From: Spirodela intermedia
Taxonomy: Eukaryota > Streptophyta > Magnoliopsida > Alismatales > Araceae
Assembly: GCA_902729315.2 (NCBI GenBank)
Contig: LR746266.1
Span: 2,676,759 to 2,740,758, forward strand
Reading direction: 5' to 3'
DNA length: 64,000 bases
Positions 61,010-64,000 of this stretch are shown here, piece by piece (the stretch's first letter is position 1; each line of letters starts with the position of its first letter). A program made the position numbers and the translations under genes. A model generated the notes under the pieces. The model saw only the letters and a list, made by a program, of their open reading frames with translations. It did no database searches and had not been told where the DNA came from.

Positions 61010-64000
61010 GTTCATAGCATCTATAATAAGTAGTACTTAGAAAATATTGCTTTATGTTGTTAGTTTCATTTTTTTATTGTGTTCAGAAGTTAATTTAGGG
61101 TCTAGGTAGCTGTATTGCATTCCTCAATTCTCATGATTTTGCTGATAATATTTTGGAATTTTTTTTTCATGTTGCTTTTGATTTATGGTGGTTTTTGTCT
61201 CAGTATACTGAGCAGTTGAGAATTTTAAAAACAGAATAAATATAGAAATTCTTAATTCTCCTTCCATGCAAAGATTGTAGAAACCAGATTATGGCATTAG
61301 CTGCCTTTTACTGAACATCATTATGTAGATGCTTGACGCTGACTCTAGCTGCTTTTGGCAAAATAACATTCCTGTTTTGAATAAGATAAAGGTATCCTAC
61401 GAATTCAGAATGGAGTGTACAGTCTGCACATTCCAGCAGTTTTGTTCTAAAACAAGATAAGTGGCAGACCATTAAAGATACTCTTTTCATAATATGTGCT
61501 CCTCTATGCTGATTTAATTCTCCTTTTCAGGCTGTATTTAGGATAAAAGCATCTAAATATTCCCCTGAACCCTCAACTATCGTGTACATTCTTTTAGCAA
61601 ACACTCTATTCTATTCTTCTTCATAATTTCATGATTATTTCTGCCACTCCTAAAGTTACGGACGCAAGAACAGTTTGTGAGGGCCATGGCACTTGGAAAA
61701 CTCAGAACATCTCACCTGTGATTTGATGACCTGGTAACCATGATTTACTGACAATAACTCATGGTCAAGACTAGCTGATGTAGTCTGGGCATCATATCTA
61801 TCAAGAAAAAACGTAGAACATTTTGAAAGAAAGAAGGCATTACCCTTCCACTAAAAACATAAAGAAACCTCAAGGAAAGGCAAGACTTATGGATTGTATT
61901 AAAAAAAAGATAGATAAATCAATGACAGAGTAGAAATAACTAAAGTTAGCAATAATTCCCAACAATAATGGTTATTGGAACAGATGTAGGAGAGATGATT
62001 ATACCTCCATATTTCAACAGCAGTTGTGGCCATGTATACTATGGATAAATAAAAACACCAGCAGGTTACTGTGGTGGATGTGCCTGTAAGTGAGACGTTG
62101 CTCGTAGTTGAATTGAGTATTTGATAAAATATAAACAGATGCACTGCAAAGTTAAACTAGCAGGTTACAGCAGTGAAGGAAACCAACAGATGGAGTAAAG
62201 TCCTCAGATAAGTAGGAACATATGCAATTCACAATAAACCATATCTTTGATATTTGATGAATATGTGTTGCTGTCTATCTGTAGACAAAAATACAGAATC
62301 TTAATCAATTTGTTATTATTTCGAGTCTGGTCATAGATATTAGTCGCTTAATTTTATCTTCACACCTTAAGCATCAGATGATATATCTATGATGTCTGTA
62401 AGCTGTCCGTAAAAGGCTTAGGGTTGGACCCCGAAACTTTGGTATTGATGTTGATTTGGGACCATAAGTGTGAGCATCAGGAAGCACCTAGGTTCTTTGT
62501 TACAAAACCTTTTATGGAAGATTAAAAACTTTGATCTTTCGTGTTTATTGTCATTGTGACACCCCTTTTAGCTGAGTTTGTGGCCTATCTCTTGTTTCCA
62601 TTTGCTATCTTACTAAATAACCTAGCTTTGAGAATTGTTGGTTCTTTTGGTCGTTTATGTTTCTGACTGTTCACAAAAGTCTGCCAAGGTTTCAGAAGCT
62701 TTTATGTTGTCAGCACCCCTTAATCTGAGACATATTTAGGTTTGACGTTGATGATTTTCTATCATCCACATTCTCACCTATTTTTTATATTTCAAATGAT
62801 AACTAAATGTAAAGAGATGCCACTTGGATGTCTCAATCGACAAAAACGAGAAGAAATTACGAGAAAAGGTCTAAGACTGCCTTAAATTATGCTATGCTTT
62901 CAGTGTACTGTTTTGTGGGATCTTTTTAACTAGTTCTAAAAGAGCCTCTGTAACAGTGCTTTTCTATGAAGACTGGAAAGAAATAAATGTGGTAATCGAA
63001 AGATGAGGAAAACCATCTGATAGTGAGGATTCTGTTTGAAGAAGAAGAGATAAAAAAGAATGAAAGTTTTGTGGGTAGCAGCAAGGGAAGGGAAGGGAGA
63101 TGGAAAATGTGGGAGAACAACAAGGGCTGGCATTTGGCACAGGTAAATCTGAGAAGGGAGAAGTAGGGATCATTGAATATGCGGACTGGAGGAGAGGGGG
63201 ATGCCAGGTCTGGTGACAGGTATGGGGAGAGGGAGGATGAAGTCTGGGAGGGGACTCCAAATACCGAATAGCTAAAGGTTTTTGAGAGAAAAGGCAAATT
63301 TTCAAATTACTTTTTCCCCATTAGAAGGAAGAGAGACAAGGTGGTTTACAGAAGACTCAGGAGCGAGCAGGGGAATTTGGAATGAGGGTTTTCGCACATG
63401 TGGATGATGAGAGGAACTGGGTTAGCAATAGCTTTCTGCCCAAACATTGTAACGCCTGAAGCTACCGTATGCATGTATCAGCTTGGTCTGATGAAAACCC
63501 TATATATTGCCCTTTTTATGTAATGGTATTTGTTTATTTATTAACCTCGTGAAAAACGAATATCTGAATCTCCTTGGTTTAGCTTTCAGTATTCCTACTA
63601 GACAGTTAGGGTGCAGTAGGAACTGTGGTAAGTAAATATCTTTACTCTTCTACACATGATTCATAACTGAATGTTCTTGGTCTGGTTTTCAGTCCTATTA
63701 GATAGTCTAGTACTGTGAGAAATGTGGTAGGCAAATACTTCCTAGAAAATTGTTTTTTGGATAAATTAATGGGGAAAGTAGTATCAGGTGAGAAAATGGC
63801 TAGGACATAGATCAAGTAACTTTTGCTCAATGATGAAAGATTAAGTTTTTGAGAGTTCATAAGTATAAACAACATGAATATTTTCCGACTCGGAATATTT
63901 TGGCAGGAATGTTTGATATATATCGTGCTAATATCAAAACGACGTATTACTCTTTAATTTCTGCTTGTTCTCTGTAAGGATTGTGGATTTCATGTTTGAA
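61010..64000. other. BLISTER-like intron 3, incomplete at the window edge
   Basis: After the donor at 61010 no exon encoding the expected coiled-coil continuation is visible up to 64000, so this is read as an intron of at least 3 kb. It includes purine-rich text at 63000-63400. The open frames here (up to 123 codons) are antisense to that purine tract and not convincing. Confidence 0.5.

Noticed and set aside
62926-63305. Antisense frames of up to 123 codons in the BLISTER-like intron
   Set aside because: They translate a purine-rich tract, overlap in several registers and show no domain.

Overview
This window is plant nuclear DNA. Three multi-exon plant genes with GT-AG or GC-AG introns sit in AT-rich DNA full of retrotransposon remnants. 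The very GC-rich exons of the ferric-reductase genes, together with a Bowman-Birk-like gene, suggest a monocot, probably a commelinid. The sequence alone does not let me name the species.

Layout. Bases 1-1775 are GC-rich, probably retroelement-derived, and carry two minisatellites. Bases 1776-10400 and 20732-33535 are direct copies of one ancestral segment, built mainly from solo LTRs of a single 1.64-1.74 kb LTR family. Six LTR copies start with TG, end with CA and are flanked by perfect 5-bp target-site duplications. Between the two copies lie a small Bowman-Birk-inhibitor-like gene (14061-14549), a DUF26 (cysteine-rich receptor-like kinase) gene fragment on the other strand, a diverged inverted duplication that brackets both, and a 22-bp pyrimidine-rich tandem array (18471-19314). 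Bases 35148-37616 hold a truncated Copia-like element next to a broken, intronless fragment of cobalamin-independent methionine synthase.

The main functional content is a tail-to-tail pair of intact eight-exon ferric-chelate reductase (FRO) genes at 39984-42814 (+, 705 aa) and 52342-55180 (-, 709 aa). They resemble the plasma-membrane FRO2 type, which reduces Fe(III) chelates before iron uptake. Their introns are nearly alike, so the duplication or a later gene conversion is recent. A 207-bp satellite-like array lies in the 9.5 kb between them. The right edge holds the first three exons of a BLISTER-like gene, a plant coiled-coil protein associated with Polycomb and stress responses, which runs off the window.

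I found no CRISPR array, rRNA, convincing tRNA or operon. I see no wholly new biological system. The most informative oddities are the Bowman-Birk-like protein with altered reactive loops inside an inverted duplication, the retroelement-linked methionine-synthase fragment, and the solo-LTR cluster whose target-site duplications order the events.
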